Virus record (IMG/VR): IMGVR_UViG_3300044295_000169
Location: 1 to 47,889 of that record
DNA from: a virus
DNA length: 47,889 nucleotides
Reading direction: 5' to 3' (one strand)
The position numbers were made by a program, and so were the translations under genes. Shown here one piece after another: positions 31,781-41,098 of this stretch (positions are counted from its first letter, which is position 1; every line of letters begins with the position of its first letter). The notes beneath the pieces were generated by a model. It searched no databases, was not told the DNA's origin, and worked only from the letters and a program-made list of their open reading frames with translations.

Positions 31781-33569
31781 CCAACACCTCCGGGCATTTC
31801 TGGGAAGAGATCCAAGTAGCAATCAGGTTGTTGACATCCACGTCATCGATCAGATCGGTCCAGACACTCAACTGTTCGTTAAGCATCTGACTGAAGCGAC
31901 TGTCGGCTGCGTAGAACTCTGCGACGGCAGCATCATAGTCGTTAGGTCGAGTAGACTTCTTCTGGTCCAATACTCGCGACTCGTACTGCTTTAGCCCGTT
32001 GATGACATTATTGAAAGCAACTCTCACGGCATTATTAGCCTTGCGAAGTCGCTTGTCAATGTTGTCCTTGCTCGGGCTGTTGTCCATATCTTTCTGTGTG
32101 GTTGCACCGGGGGCTTCAGGTGTAGCCACGGGCTTGACCATGCCGTCGTTCATCTTACGCTGTCCGTCTTTCTGCAGATCGAGCATCTCCAGATTCGACT
32201 CAGCGGTCTTGTTGGATATCTCAGCCTGCTCCTGAAGCAGCAGGGAGTGCTCTACGGTCATCAGATTGACAGGGACGTACCTCGGGTCAGCCGCAGCATC
32301 GGAGGGGTTGATATACAACCCCAGCAACTGACGGGCCTCAATACGATTGATGACTCCGATCTCGAACAGCTTACGCAGCGAGTCAGAGAATCTGTCAATC
32401 ACGTTGCGGTACAGGTACATCTTCTCAAACTCGAACCTGTACAGCATCTGTGATGGAAGCGGCAGTAACTCAGTCTTGAACTGAGCAGAGAGCCTGTCGA
32501 GGAATGGGCCGATACCAGTCTGTACAAACAGACTGATCACGCCAGACAGATCGACATCGCCAGCCTTGGTACCCATGTAACTGTGCAGGAGTACCGGAGG
32601 GATGTTGAATCCTCGGGCCACGTCTTCGACACTGAATGCACGAGTCTCGATGAACTGCAGATGCTGGAACGGAATACCCATGTGGACTGGCTTCAGTCCC
32701 TGCTCCAGAATACGAGTCTTGAAGATCGACTCCAGCGGAGCGTTAGGGTCTTCCTCGAAGTTGGCTTCCAGACGCTTCAGGACTTCAGGGGCCAGCCTGT
32801 TGTCTGTAGTCAGGAACATTTGGTTAGCGATACCACGAGTGTAGAAGTTCCGACCGAACTGTTCACTCGCGGAATACAGGTCCACAGTCATCTGGGAGTT
32901 GCCAATGAATCCTTCACCTCGGAAGTAATCGGCATCCAGCACTGAGGATTTGAAGTGACACATAGCCTCTTTGGGCAGGTACAGAGGCTGTGTGTCTTTG
33001 TCTCGGTATGTTGCACCCGTGTCAATGCGGTACAGGATCTCGCCAGCCACTGCACGGCGAGGGGGAGATGTATCAAGCATCTCATCACCGCGAGCACGCT
33101 TGATGTTCATCCTCGGAATTCTGGAGGGATGCACATAGTACAGGCGGGATGTCCGGCCCTGCATGTCCAGTTCACGGATGAAGTAGCAGTTCCCGTCCAT
33201 CAGTACGTCGTAGATGATGTTCAAGAGAGCATCATCCGCACTGAGTTCTGGGTTGAAGTAGTGCTGGAACAGTCTTGATGCTGGATGGCTCGTAGTCTCG
33301 ATGATACGAGTAGACTGCTGAGTCATCTGGTCCACAGCATACATACGACGGGGCAGTGCGACAGCCATCCCGGTATAGACCTGAACGGCACATCGCACTG
33401 CAGACAGACGCAGGGCCACGTCTGTCCTGTCTGCAAACATCTGTTCATGACGGATCGTACCCCACAAGTTTGCCCACGACATTGTGGCCGCATTCATGGC
33501 GTAGTCAATCAACGTGCCTATTGCGGCATGGGGGCGGGCAGCAACAGGTTTCTTGAACAGATTGAGCAT
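31761..33569 (-). CDS. portal protein
   Basis: A 602-aa portal protein forming the dodecameric gate at one capsid vertex. The HK97-type pattern is seen: RFAVRCAVQVYTGMAVA-like N-terminal helix, GRTSRLYYVHPSRI, EGFIGNSQMT near residue 219, and a C-terminal helix-rich tail after residue 450 with many Lys, Glu and Gln. It overlaps the terminase stop by 1 nt (ATG 33569) and the protease start by 20 nt, as expected in a packed head operon. Confidence 0.88.
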   Translation of the reverse strand: MLNLFKKPVAARPHAAIGTLIDYAMNAATMSWANLWGTIRHEQMFADRTDVALRLSAVRCAVQVYTGMAVALPRRMYAVDQMTQQSTRIIETTSHPASRLFQHYFNPELSADDALLNIIYDVLMDGNCYFIRELDMQGRTSRLYYVHPSRIPRMNIKRARGDEMLDTSPPRRAVAGEILYRIDTGATYRDKDTQPLYLPKEAMCHFKSSVLDADYFRGEGFIGNSQMTVDLYSASEQFGRNFYTRGIANQMFLTTDNRLAPEVLKRLEANFEEDPNAPLESIFKTRILEQGLKPVHMGIPFQHLQFIETRAFSVEDVARGFNIPPVLLHSYMGTKAGDVDLSGVISLFVQTGIGPFLDRLSAQFKTELLPLPSQMLYRFEFEKMYLYRNVIDRFSDSLRKLFEIGVINRIEARQLLGLYINPSDAAADPRYVPVNLMTVEHSLLLQEQAEISNKTAESNLEMLDLQKDGQRKMNDGMVKPVATPEAPGATTQKDMDNSPSKDNIDKRLRKANNAVRVAFNNVINGLKQYESRVLDQKKSTRPNDYDAAVAEFYAADSRFSQMLNEQLSVWTDLIDDVDVNNLIATWISSQKCPEVLDVGSES

Positions 33570-36556
33570 TATTTCAAACCCCGGATATCGGTGATTGTCT
33601 CTATCTCAGGATACAGCGACCCGCCCAGAGCCATCAAAGAGGCAACTATACCGTCGATCTTGTTTGTTGATTTTTGCTTGTCAGGACGCCTTTGTCCATC
33701 ATGATTTGTCATGATCGTTACATTTCCGGCTTCCCACTCCAGTACCGGGTTGCCCCCGTGATACAGACACTTATCGATTGCCATAGACTCCAGTTTGCGG
33801 ACAGGCTCGTTCATACCGGGGAAGTTTTGCGGATATGCTCGGGCTGGGTATCCGAAGTCTTTCAATCGAACATAGATCACACGCATCGCAAAACGGTCGA
33901 AGCAAATCTCACGAAGACCCTCAAAATGAGTGAAGATGCCAGGATACGATGCGTCTCCCAGCATAGTCTTGACAATGGATTCATCGTCTGTCGTTTCAAG
34001 TGGTGCAGTGGAGTTGAGTAACCCCGCTTCCCACCAACGAGCGTAAGGTAGTCCCTGTTCTTGTGACCTTCGGTATATGGATGCTGCCGGGCACCAGTGC
34101 CATGTGAGCAGCGTTTGTTTGGTAGGGAACCACAGCGATAACGCTGCAAGGTCTTGAACGATTGAGTTGTCGAACCCTGCATAGCATTCCTCGTATCGAA
34201 GTTCTTCACACTTGGCTATAAACCATGACCAGTACAATCCTTGGTTAGCAATCTGAACATCAACTGAGGTTGTGTCGAAGTTCCGATCGCAAGCGATGTT
34301 GTTCCAGTATGGGTGTTCTGACATCCAGTTCTTGATATCAACGACTGACATCATCTCGACTGAATCAGGATCAGGATTACCATTTGCCCAAACGTGCGGA
34401 GGAATCCAGGCTGTCTCAGTCTTTGTTTTGATGTTCAGGTGCAGTCGCAGGAACCTGTTGAGTTCTGCAGGGTTGTCCTGTACTGACCTTACCATTTCCT
34501 CAAAGTATTCTCTGGTGATCGACTTCCCGTAGTTCGGGTTGGCTCGACTCCAGATTGTCGGGTTACGGAAGTCATCAGTTACATTGGCTTCGTAGATTAC
34601 TGGGAGGAAGGTAGGTGCCCACTGCTTCCCTGAAGCAATCATCTTGGCCTTGCTGTACATCTCATTGCAGACACTGGGACGGTCATAGTCTGCTGTGGTT
34701 GTGTAAACGATCAGAGGCTGCCTGCGAGCCGCAGTACCAGTCTTCATCACGTCTACGAGTTCACTGTTCGGATGAGCGTGTACTTCGTCAACGTACACAA
34801 AGTTAGGGCTGAGTCCGTGTTTCGTGTCGGCCACACTGGACAACACTTTGAAGCTGGCACCGTCTGTATGCTCGAATGACTTGGTTGATCTGTAGACTCG
34901 TTTCTCCTTGAGTCTGCTGATCAACCGGGGGTTGTTCTCGATCATGTACTGGCTGTGCCTGAAGTTCACAGTCGCCTGATCACTGTCAGCAGCACAACAG
35001 AAATTCTGACTACGCTTCTCACTGTCCACGAAGAACATTATGAGAGTAATGATTGCTCCGAAAGCAGTCGTGTTGTGTGTTGTCAGGTATTGCTCTCCAA
35101 ACAGGTATGTGCCGGAAGGAGCATCGACTTGGATGCAAACCATCTCGGTAGGTGTCGTAGGTTCAATGCTGACAATGTGGTTGCTTTTACTCCTTCCTCT
35201 GGAGGTTTTCATCCTGTTCAGTTTTCTGGGAAGAGTGAACACTGGATGTTCATCTCGACCAGCAGCAAACTGAATTTGATAGTACGAGTTTGTTTGTCCA
35301 GTCTGACAAGTCTTGCGTATAGAATTCAAAGTTGCTTTGAGGCCGAGCGAGTAGCACAATCGAAAAATACCGTCTGCCAGCGTCTTGTTTTTCTGAGAGA
35401 TAGAGATGTCTGTTCCACGCAGGCTGATGAAGCCATCGGTATCCATCAACCCTTGAAGCAACCTCAGTCTCTGGTTTCTTGATGCGGTAAAGTATTCCTC
35501 GGGAATGTGCTTGTTGTTCTTCAAATTTGTGTCGTATAACTTTGATCCAGCAATCTCAGGCAGGGTAACAGTCCAGCAAGTCTTTCGACGTATTTTCTTG
35601 TAGCCCTTCCAGTGATCGATATCCTCATCTCCTACTGACAAGTATGGACCAGCAGAACTTCCATCTCCGAGCCAGGCACCGAGGATGTAAGGGTCTATCG
35701 GTAGATTTGCTTCTTCACATTCAATTCCAGAGTGCATCGGGATACTGAATGTCTTTCCGTTTCCGCAGTCTACGCCAGTATCGAACAGTTGCTGTGTTGT
35801 CCATACATCTTCATAGGTGCTTTCACTTGTTTTGTTGGAGACAGTTTTGACGCCTGCTTTTCTGTTTACCTTGGCAGTCTTGTTGTTTTTGTCTGGGTGT
35901 TGCTTTCTTGAGATCACATGCCACTGATGGTCAGCACCAGCCAAAGCTACTTGACCGCTGGAGAAAATAACCTTGTATGCTTTCTCAGGAACTCTTCTGT
36001 CAGCAACAAAAACGACGCTACAAGGCTTACCGTCTTTGTCAAAGACAGTGTCTCCAACTTTCAAGTCTCCGATAGTTGTAAAGCCGCTTGGTGTTGGTAT
36101 CAACGTGCCAACGTCAAGTTCTTTACCGTTCTTCCTGGGCACATATATGAAGCATTCTCTGTACCGCCGTAAGCCTGTCTCGACAGACTTCCAACAGAAC
36201 AAGTTTGCGTATATGGCCGACTGCCAAAGTTCTGGGATGAAAGATTGACCCGTCAGTTCACCTTCAGGATAGACACACTCGTTCACAATGAATGCGATGA
36301 TTCGATCCCATTCAGTCGCGTCGAAGTAGTATCCCTCTGCTGAAGCAAACGGGTCATAATCAGGCAACATCTTTAGCAGGCTGACTGGAGATCGTTCAGT
36401 CCACTTCCAACCAATCATCCGGCCCCTCTCAAAGATCGTGTCAGGAACACGAATCTTCTTTGGTCCGGCTTTCAGTTTTCCAGTGGGCTGCCCGTCTTTA
36501 ATCTCCTGCTGCTTGATGAAACTCTGATATGCAGGTAACTCAAGTTCGATGGTCAT
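33569..36556 (-). CDS. terminase large subunit interrupted by an intein
   Basis: A 995-aa precursor. Without its 350-residue intein the packaging motor is 645 aa, a normal Terminase_1-type size. The ATPase Walker A reads VPRKNGK then TTAFGA, split by the intein between Lys145 and Thr496. The nuclease half is intact: GFDNSIVQDLAALSLW and CFDRFAM give the metal-binding acids, and HGGNPVLEW with STNKIDGIVASLMALGG closes the domain. Processing must excise the intein for the Walker A lysine to sit beside TT. The gene heads the structural run. Confidence 0.93.
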   Translation of the reverse strand: MTIELELPAYQSFIKQQEIKDGQPTGKLKAGPKKIRVPDTIFERGRMIGWKWTERSPVSLLKMLPDYDPFASAEGYYFDATEWDRIIAFIVNECVYPEGELTGQSFIPELWQSAIYANLFCWKSVETGLRRYRECFIYVPRKNGKELDVGTLIPTPSGFTTIGDLKVGDTVFDKDGKPCSVVFVADRRVPEKAYKVIFSSGQVALAGADHQWHVISRKQHPDKNNKTAKVNRKAGVKTVSNKTSESTYEDVWTTQQLFDTGVDCGNGKTFSIPMHSGIECEEANLPIDPYILGAWLGDGSSAGPYLSVGDEDIDHWKGYKKIRRKTCWTVTLPEIAGSKLYDTNLKNNKHIPEEYFTASRNQRLRLLQGLMDTDGFISLRGTDISISQKNKTLADGIFRLCYSLGLKATLNSIRKTCQTGQTNSYYQIQFAAGRDEHPVFTLPRKLNRMKTSRGRSKSNHIVSIEPTTPTEMVCIQVDAPSGTYLFGEQYLTTHNTTAFGAIITLIMFFVDSEKRSQNFCCAADSDQATVNFRHSQYMIENNPRLISRLKEKRVYRSTKSFEHTDGASFKVLSSVADTKHGLSPNFVYVDEVHAHPNSELVDVMKTGTAARRQPLIVYTTTADYDRPSVCNEMYSKAKMIASGKQWAPTFLPVIYEANVTDDFRNPTIWSRANPNYGKSITREYFEEMVRSVQDNPAELNRFLRLHLNIKTKTETAWIPPHVWANGNPDPDSVEMMSVVDIKNWMSEHPYWNNIACDRNFDTTSVDVQIANQGLYWSWFIAKCEELRYEECYAGFDNSIVQDLAALSLWFPTKQTLLTWHWCPAASIYRRSQEQGLPYARWWEAGLLNSTAPLETTDDESIVKTMLGDASYPGIFTHFEGLREICFDRFAMRVIYVRLKDFGYPARAYPQNFPGMNEPVRKLESMAIDKCLYHGGNPVLEWEAGNVTIMTNHDGQRRPDKQKSTNKIDGIVASLMALGGSLYPEIETITDIRGLK
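35072..36121 (-). mobile_element. class 3-like intein with LAGLIDADG homing endonuclease
   Basis: The intein is 350 residues, ELDVG...LTTHN, followed by the +1 residue Thr. Position 1 is Glu, not Cys or Ser. The Trp-Cys-Thr triad of class 3 inteins is present: W67 in DHQWHV (with H65), C329 in EMVCIQVD, and T348 before H349-N350. The endonuclease motifs are PYILGAWLGDGS (D153) and LLQGLMDTDGF (D229). It sits in the Walker A motif, so it can spread by cutting intein-less terminase genes. Confidence 0.85.
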
Positions 36557-36571
36557 GGGGGTGTATGACCT

Positions 36572-38131
36572 TCAGTTGTCAAATTGCACTTCCGTAGAAG
36601 ACTCGAACGACATGACATCTGTACCAGTACCCGGCCATGTGAACTTCAGCACGGCATTGTACTTGTATCCGAGTTTCCCCTTGGAAGTTTCTGAGGAAGA
36701 AAGCTGTACCAGTGCGTAGGGTGCTCCAGACGTACCAGTCCCAGCAGGGTCAACGACTGTGGCCGTACCAGTGATAATCTTGTTAGGATCAGTCTCACGA
36801 GCACGGGAAATGGTGAATGTTACAGAAGCATCTGCGAAAAGCAAGGAACCTGTACTGCTGATCGGATTACCGTCTGTGTCTACAATCGGCAGTTGTATTG
36901 CCCGACCATTGGCTGTGGTGTATGAGTCTCCGATTGTCAGACTGCTCGGGAAGCCTGTAATAGTTCCTGGCTCAAGTACAGCCCCTGCCAGCAATGGACC
37001 GATAGCCCCTGCTCCACTGATCAGATCAGTCTTACCTTGTATCAGATCCAACTGATCGAGAATCAATATCTGATTGCCCAGTGTTGCAGATCCGCCACCA
37101 GCACCTGCAGGACCATTCTCCAGCATGTTGACAGTAAACTGCCATACTGCACCATCTTGTACCAACCCGGTGTTGAGTCTGTCAGTTACAGTCTTGATTG
37201 CTGCAATCTCAGTATCGATGTACTGGATTATCGTTGTTTGATTCGCTAACGTCGCCAGTCCACCCTGGATCTTCGTGACTGCAGAACTCGCTAGGGCGTC
37301 CGCCGTAATTGCATCCGTTTGGAAAGCGTGAACGTCTGCCGCGATATGCGGCGTGTTTCCGCCAGTCAAAAACACCTGATTGTTGCTGTTTGTGCTTCGG
37401 ACAATCCTTGCCCCGAAACTGCCTGCAGTCGTGTAGCTCGCCAGCAGTGCATCCCAGACTGCGGCGGCTGTTTCGCCTCCGTTCAATGGTGTAACATACG
37501 ACGATGCCGCAAGACGACTCAGGACGTTCGTGTTGACCGTCCCGAGGTTTGTGTTGATCGTGCCGATCGTTGCGTTATCAGGTGCGGTGTAGCCGCTCGT
37601 CGCGAGTCGGCTGGACACAGTCACATCTATCCGGCCCAACTCAGTCGCAAGTTCAGTGCGAACACCGCCCGCCGTGAGTGTCGATCGGCTGCTGACCGTT
37701 GCATCAATCCGGTTTAGCTCGGTTGTCAATTCCGTCCGCACGCCTCCGGCTGTCAGTGTCGAAATCGCCCCCGCCAGTGCGCTGATCGATCCCGTAGCCG
37801 CTGGCAATCCTCCGCTGGTGTTGACTGCGTTGCTGAACAGCGCATCGTACACCGTAGGCTGACAGATATCCCAGCGGAACACCGGCATGGCATAGCTTGC
37901 GTTGTTCGTCGATATCGTCAGCCGTCCGATTGTGTCCGTGTTGCCTGTCGTGAGTGTAATTGCATAGTGTCCGTTGTGGGAATGGCTGATTGTGTTCCCT
38001 GACAACGCCGCGGACGTGCCGTTTTTGGTCAGCGTGAAATCGCCGATCACAGCAGTGGTGACAGCCACGCCAGAGGCGTCCAGAACGGGACCGACCAAGA
38101 CAACCGCAGACGTTGACTGTTTCAAAAACAT
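36572..38131 (-). CDS. tail-associated structural protein with tandem repeats
   Basis: A 519-aa beta-rich protein starting MFLKQSTSAVVLVGP, a beginning I recognise from phage virion proteins, followed by HNGHYAITLTTGNTDTIGRL. Two 26-residue units (STLTAGGVRTEL...RIDATVSSR) lie in tandem near residues 125-176. The last 150 residues resemble a beta domain (GTATVVDPAGTGTSGAPY). It probably forms part of a fibre or baseplate appendage. It precedes the terminase gene by 15 bp in transcription order. Confidence 0.65.
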   Translation of the reverse strand: MFLKQSTSAVVLVGPVLDASGVAVTTAVIGDFTLTKNGTSAALSGNTISHSHNGHYAITLTTGNTDTIGRLTISTNNASYAMPVFRWDICQPTVYDALFSNAVNTSGGLPAATGSISALAGAISTLTAGGVRTELTTELNRIDATVSSRSTLTAGGVRTELATELGRIDVTVSSRLATSGYTAPDNATIGTINTNLGTVNTNVLSRLAASSYVTPLNGGETAAAVWDALLASYTTAGSFGARIVRSTNSNNQVFLTGGNTPHIAADVHAFQTDAITADALASSAVTKIQGGLATLANQTTIIQYIDTEIAAIKTVTDRLNTGLVQDGAVWQFTVNMLENGPAGAGGGSATLGNQILILDQLDLIQGKTDLISGAGAIGPLLAGAVLEPGTITGFPSSLTIGDSYTTANGRAIQLPIVDTDGNPISSTGSLLFADASVTFTISRARETDPNKIITGTATVVDPAGTGTSGAPYALVQLSSSETSKGKLGYKYNAVLKFTWPGTGTDVMSFESSTEVQFDN

Positions 38132-38132
38132 T

Positions 38133-38873
38133 TCACACCATCCCCGTCAAAAGTCGTCGCCGTCGTGCCCCAGTGCTCGGAACAAACCCATAGATCCGCC
38201 GCCGTGTTTGTCCTGTCAGTTCGCGGCCAATGTAGCCGTTGCCGCGTCGGTATATCTCAGCAAACTCCGGGGCTGTCAGTGCTCGCCGCCAGATTGCACG
38301 TTCACCGATTGACCCCGGCAGCCACTCACTACTGCCGGAGTATCCGCCCCAATCCAGTGTGTTCGCAAATGTCGGCCCTGTGTTGCTTGTGCGCGTCACG
38401 TCCAACCGGCCATTCAGGTAGATATCGAGGCTCGTGCCCCGCCGACACCAGCCGACGTGATTCCACACGTTGTAGGTCATTGACGTTGCGCCTACAACGG
38501 CGGTGGCACTGGTTGCAAAATATATGCCCTGATTGACCACAGCAGCACCGACGTTGCCAGCATACCACAGCATTCCGTTACTCCAGTTGCTCTGGCATAC
38601 TACACCGTACCCTGATCGCACCAGTACCCACGCCGCAAACGTCATATCTCCGAGACCAATGATTGCCCTCGGACTGCCTGTCGCATAGTCGTTGCTGCCG
38701 TCGTGGCGATTCGTGCGACCGCTAACACCACGCACGGAAGCCGGCTCCCATGCCGTTGACTGATCGAAATTTGTCAGCGTAGAGTGCGCACTGTTCACCA
38801 GATCCGGCAACAGTAAACCAGACCCACGCACGGAAGGCGACCAGCAGCCGACTATGCCATCTGTGATTGCCAT
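38133..38873 (-). CDS. LamG-like carbohydrate-binding tail protein
   Basis: A 246-aa protein with a concanavalin/LamG jelly-roll: MTFAAWVLVRSG near residue 78, MTYNVWNHVGWCRRG near 133, and IYLNGRLDVTRTSN then GSIGERAIWRRAL near 190. These are the usual LamG order and spacing. The C-terminal 30 residues are strongly basic. It likely binds surface glycans and is a candidate receptor-binding protein. Start ATG 38873 overlaps the upstream stop (TGATG). Confidence 0.75.
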   Translation of the reverse strand: MAITDGIVGCWSPSVRGSGLLLPDLVNSAHSTLTNFDQSTAWEPASVRGVSGRTNRHDGSNDYATGSPRAIIGLGDMTFAAWVLVRSGYGVVCQSNWSNGMLWYAGNVGAAVVNQGIYFATSATAVVGATSMTYNVWNHVGWCRRGTSLDIYLNGRLDVTRTSNTGPTFANTLDWGGYSGSSEWLPGSIGERAIWRRALTAPEFAEIYRRGNGYIGRELTGQTRRRIYGFVPSTGARRRRLLTGMV

Positions 38874-39373
38874 CACTGCACCTGCGGGTAAACGCCCTGA
38901 TACCTGAATTCGTGATTGCCTGCCGTTGCGTTGAGTGCCGCCACAGTATTATGAACCACGAACAAAATAAACTTGCTTGGCAACACACCGCCAAAGACTT
39001 GTTTCGCTGAGATCCCAGTAAACCAGTACGTTCGGTCGCTGGTGTTGTTCGTGCTCATCGTCGCGACTGACTTGCAGATCACGTTTTTGATATCGCTGGA
39101 TGTGATAGTCTTAGTGCCTGTCGTACCGTTGAACACGTCCGGCCAGCCGCTCGAATTCCATGCGACCGCCCAAACCTCAATCGACCTTGCCGTAGTCGGT
39201 GACGTGCCCGTAGTGACTTTGCCAGACAGAATGAAATCTTCAAAGCCGTCCGTCGTGTTGTCGATTACGGCTGTTTCCAATCCGGCCAGCAAATTCGTGT
39301 CACTGAGAAGACCTGCAACTCCTGCGGTGATTGTGCTGGTGGCACCATATTTCCAAAGGATGTTGTTGGGCAT
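38873..39373 (-). CDS. structural hypothetical protein
   Basis: A 166-aa beta-rich protein with many Thr, Ser and Gly (SSDIKNVICKSVATMSTNNTSD). No family is recognised. I chose ATG 39373 because it overlaps the upstream stop (TAATG); longer starts read through that gene. It lies in the run of putative receptor-binding genes, so an appendage component is likely. Confidence 0.6.
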   Translation of the reverse strand: MPNNILWKYGATSTITAGVAGLLSDTNLLAGLETAVIDNTTDGFEDFILSGKVTTGTSPTTARSIEVWAVAWNSSGWPDVFNGTTGTKTITSSDIKNVICKSVATMSTNNTSDRTYWFTGISAKQVFGGVLPSKFILFVVHNTVAALNATAGNHEFRYQGVYPQVQ

Positions 39374-39837
39374 TACACACCTGCCAATCTGCGACGTGAG
39401 TTGATAACCGCACCAATGCCAACCTCGCCGATTTTCATCACGTTCACCCACAACTCTGTGGCATCGGCCAGTGCATCGATTGCCGCCACGTCGTTTGCAT
39501 CCAGCAGGCTATGTTGAATCAATACAGGGGCATTCTGTGCAAGTGATGGTTCATCCAGATCAACTGGAAAATTTGCTTGAACCATATCAACTAGCGTGAT
39601 CGCCTGTTTGTACGGCGGGTCAGGACTTTCGTAGTTATTCGCTATTCGCCGCAACTCAGACCATCGACCGCGAGTTGCTAAAACTTTCCAGATTTCCTGC
39701 CCTGGGACTGGCCTCCGAATGGAGACTGTTTTCTCCATGATCGCATCGGCTGCTTCTTGGTCAGTCATGCCCGCATACTGGGGCAACGATAACTCGGCAT
39801 CCAGTGCCTGCTCGCCTGTCAATGGTGCGTCTGTCAT
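39373..39837 (-). CDS. hypothetical tail-associated protein
   Basis: A 154-aa mostly helical acidic protein with a segment ELSLPQYAGMTDQEAADAI (residues 15-33) that I recognise from other phage genomes near tail fibres. Function is unknown. It shares 1 nt with both neighbours, so translation is coupled through 40139..38133. Confidence 0.6.
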   Translation of the reverse strand: MTDAPLTGEQALDAELSLPQYAGMTDQEAADAIMEKTVSIRRPVPGQEIWKVLATRGRWSELRRIANNYESPDPPYKQAITLVDMVQANFPVDLDEPSLAQNAPVLIQHSLLDANDVAAIDALADATELWVNVMKIGEVGIGAVINSRRRLAGV

Positions 39838-40139
39838 CAGTCTTCAATCCCTTGCTTCGGTATCCCAACATGGTCTCTGAGATCAGTCAGAACCATCACC
39901 ATCGTATTCAGGTTAGAACTTACCACTGCTCGAACACGATCAAAGTTTGTTCCGTTCACCGATAACCCATTGTTCTTCCGGCAGTCCAGCAGGGCGAAGA
40001 TTCGGTCTCTCAAAACTGCTTCTGCTCTCTCCACTTCGTAGATCGCTGCATCGACTGCGTTCATCAGTTCCTGACAGGGTTCTGGTGAAGATGAGTCGCC
40101 GTCCGGACGGAAGATCGACAGAGGCGGATTCTGCGACAT
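39837..40139 (-). CDS. small hypothetical protein
   Basis: A 100-aa helical protein (IYEVERAEAVLRDRIFALLD, NTMVMVLTDLRDHVG). It overlaps by 200 nt in another frame with the membrane gene 39940..40395. Of the two readings I consider this one better in amino-acid composition, while the membrane gene is better at its N-terminal half. Unknown function. Confidence 0.6.
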   Translation of the reverse strand: MSQNPPLSIFRPDGDSSSPEPCQELMNAVDAAIYEVERAEAVLRDRIFALLDCRKNNGLSVNGTNFDRVRAVVSSNLNTMVMVLTDLRDHVGIPKQGIED

Positions 40140-40395
40140 ACTGTAACTCCTGATTGACGGGGGTTGACTTTACTCGGGCTGCCTGCAGGTTGTCAGCCAC
40201 AACGATGCTGTAACGACCGTACCCACTCCAGATGATTAGTGGGAGTAACAGAAGAGACTTGTAGAGGAATCCATCCCACTTACAGCGAGCCTTGCCGCTG
40301 CGAATCTCTTGATGGATGTAGACTCCGATGGCGAAGCAGAGCCATGTCAATATCAGCGTGACTCGGTAAATCGTGTGGAGGTTCACGGTTTCCAT
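39940..40395 (-). CDS. small membrane protein, holin-like
   Basis: A 151-aa protein with two hydrophobic helices near residues 9-28 (YRVTLILTWLCFAIGVYI) and 43-57 (LYKSLLLLPLIIWSGYG). Two helices and small size fit a class II holin, but the C-terminal ~65 residues read out of frame through 39837..40139 and are low quality. ATG 40395 has a poor ribosome-binding site. It overlaps the membrane gene 40383..40592 by 13 nt. Confidence 0.45.
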   Translation of the reverse strand: METVNLHTIYRVTLILTWLCFAIGVYIHQEIRSGKARCKWDGFLYKSLLLLPLIIWSGYGRYSIVVADNLQAARVKSTPVNQELQYVAESASVDLPSGRRLIFTRTLSGTDERSRCSDLRSGESRSSFERPNLRPAGLPEEQWVIGERNKL

Positions 40396-40592
40396 AACAG
40401 ACTGATTCCCCAGCAAGTTCCAACAAAAAACACCAGCCACGCAAACGCTCTTACAACCAGTCGCCACTCTGGTATCGTAGCCTGAATCAATGTCTGAGCA
40501 GTTTTCTGGTCAGCCTGTAGCCTCTGGCCACCAACTTCGACGTTGAGGGCTGGCCGATTATCCTGCTGATCGTCGAAGTGTCCATCGGTCAT
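40383..40592 (-). CDS. small single-pass membrane protein
   Basis: A 69-aa protein with an acidic N-terminus and one membrane helix near residues 47-66 (VRAFAWLVFFVGTCWGISLLW) close to the C-terminus. Together with the following two-helix gene it looks like a holin/antiholin or spanin-type pair next to a peptidase, which suggests a lysis cassette. That function is inferred from context. Confidence 0.5.
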   Translation of the reverse strand: MTDGHFDDQQDNRPALNVEVGGQRLQADQKTAQTLIQATIPEWRLVVRAFAWLVFFVGTCWGISLLWKP

Positions 40593-40642
40593 CGGCCTAT
40601 TCCGGCTGAATCCTGTCGTTTAAGGGTAATCCCGCAGTATTG

Positions 40643-41098
40643 TTACTGGCTGAATCCCATGTCCGCAAGCATTATTTTCCATTCTCCGGGAGCATATCCA
40701 ACTTTGACTCGCTGGATGCCTGCTTTATCCTTGTACCGGAATGCTGGAATCTGATTCGGAGCACCAGCCCAGCGGACCCATTTGACCTCAACTGGGAGAT
40801 CCTTACCCTGAATGTCAGCCTTGAATCTCTGACAAGGACCGCACCAGTCCGCAGAACTGACTTCCAGTGTTGGTCGCTGAAGAGTTTCTGAGGAAGAGGT
40901 ATAGTCTCTGATCTCAGGCAGGGCAGGGGCCGCAGATCGCTCTACAGTCAATCTCCAGGCTTCCAGCGACTCAAGACGCAGTACAACGTCTCCGAGCGTT
41001 ACAGGCGGTTCTTCATCGGCTGTGCTGGCCGATATGGTGAGACCAGCGATGAACATCCAAAACAATGATCCCAGTATCAGAAGCCAAAAGCGTTTCAT
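40643..41098 (-). CDS. exported thioredoxin-like protein
   Basis: A 151-aa protein with a signal peptide (KRFWLLILGSLFWMFIAGL, then a likely cut after TISAS). The mature part is thioredoxin-like with the active-site pair C86-G-P-C89 (ADWCGPCQRFKADI). It would act as a thiol-disulfide exchanger outside the cytoplasmic membrane. ATG 41098 has GGAGG 6 nt upstream and overlaps the peptidase stop. The reason a phage exports a thioredoxin is not clear; assisting disulfide folding of its Cys-rich proteins is one option. Confidence 0.75.
   Translation of the reverse strand: MKRFWLLILGSLFWMFIAGLTISASTADEEPPVTLGDVVLRLESLEAWRLTVERSAAPALPEIRDYTSSSETLQRPTLEVSSADWCGPCQRFKADIQGKDLPVEVKWVRWAGAPNQIPAFRYKDKAGIQRVKVGYAPGEWKIMLADMGFSQ
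40885..40900 (+). repeat. representative copy of the strand-biased TTTCTGAGGAAGAG motif
   Basis: The + strand reads TTTCTGAGGAAGAGGT here, identical to the copy at 7042. Related copies start at 539, 1680, 2486, 4791, 8685, 8726, 9378, 11658, 13742, 16845, 17392, 19324, 21337, 25758, 27856, 31797, 35223, 36688, 42562, 44941, 47215 and 47551. Most lie inside leftward genes, in two different reading frames. Confidence 0.65.
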
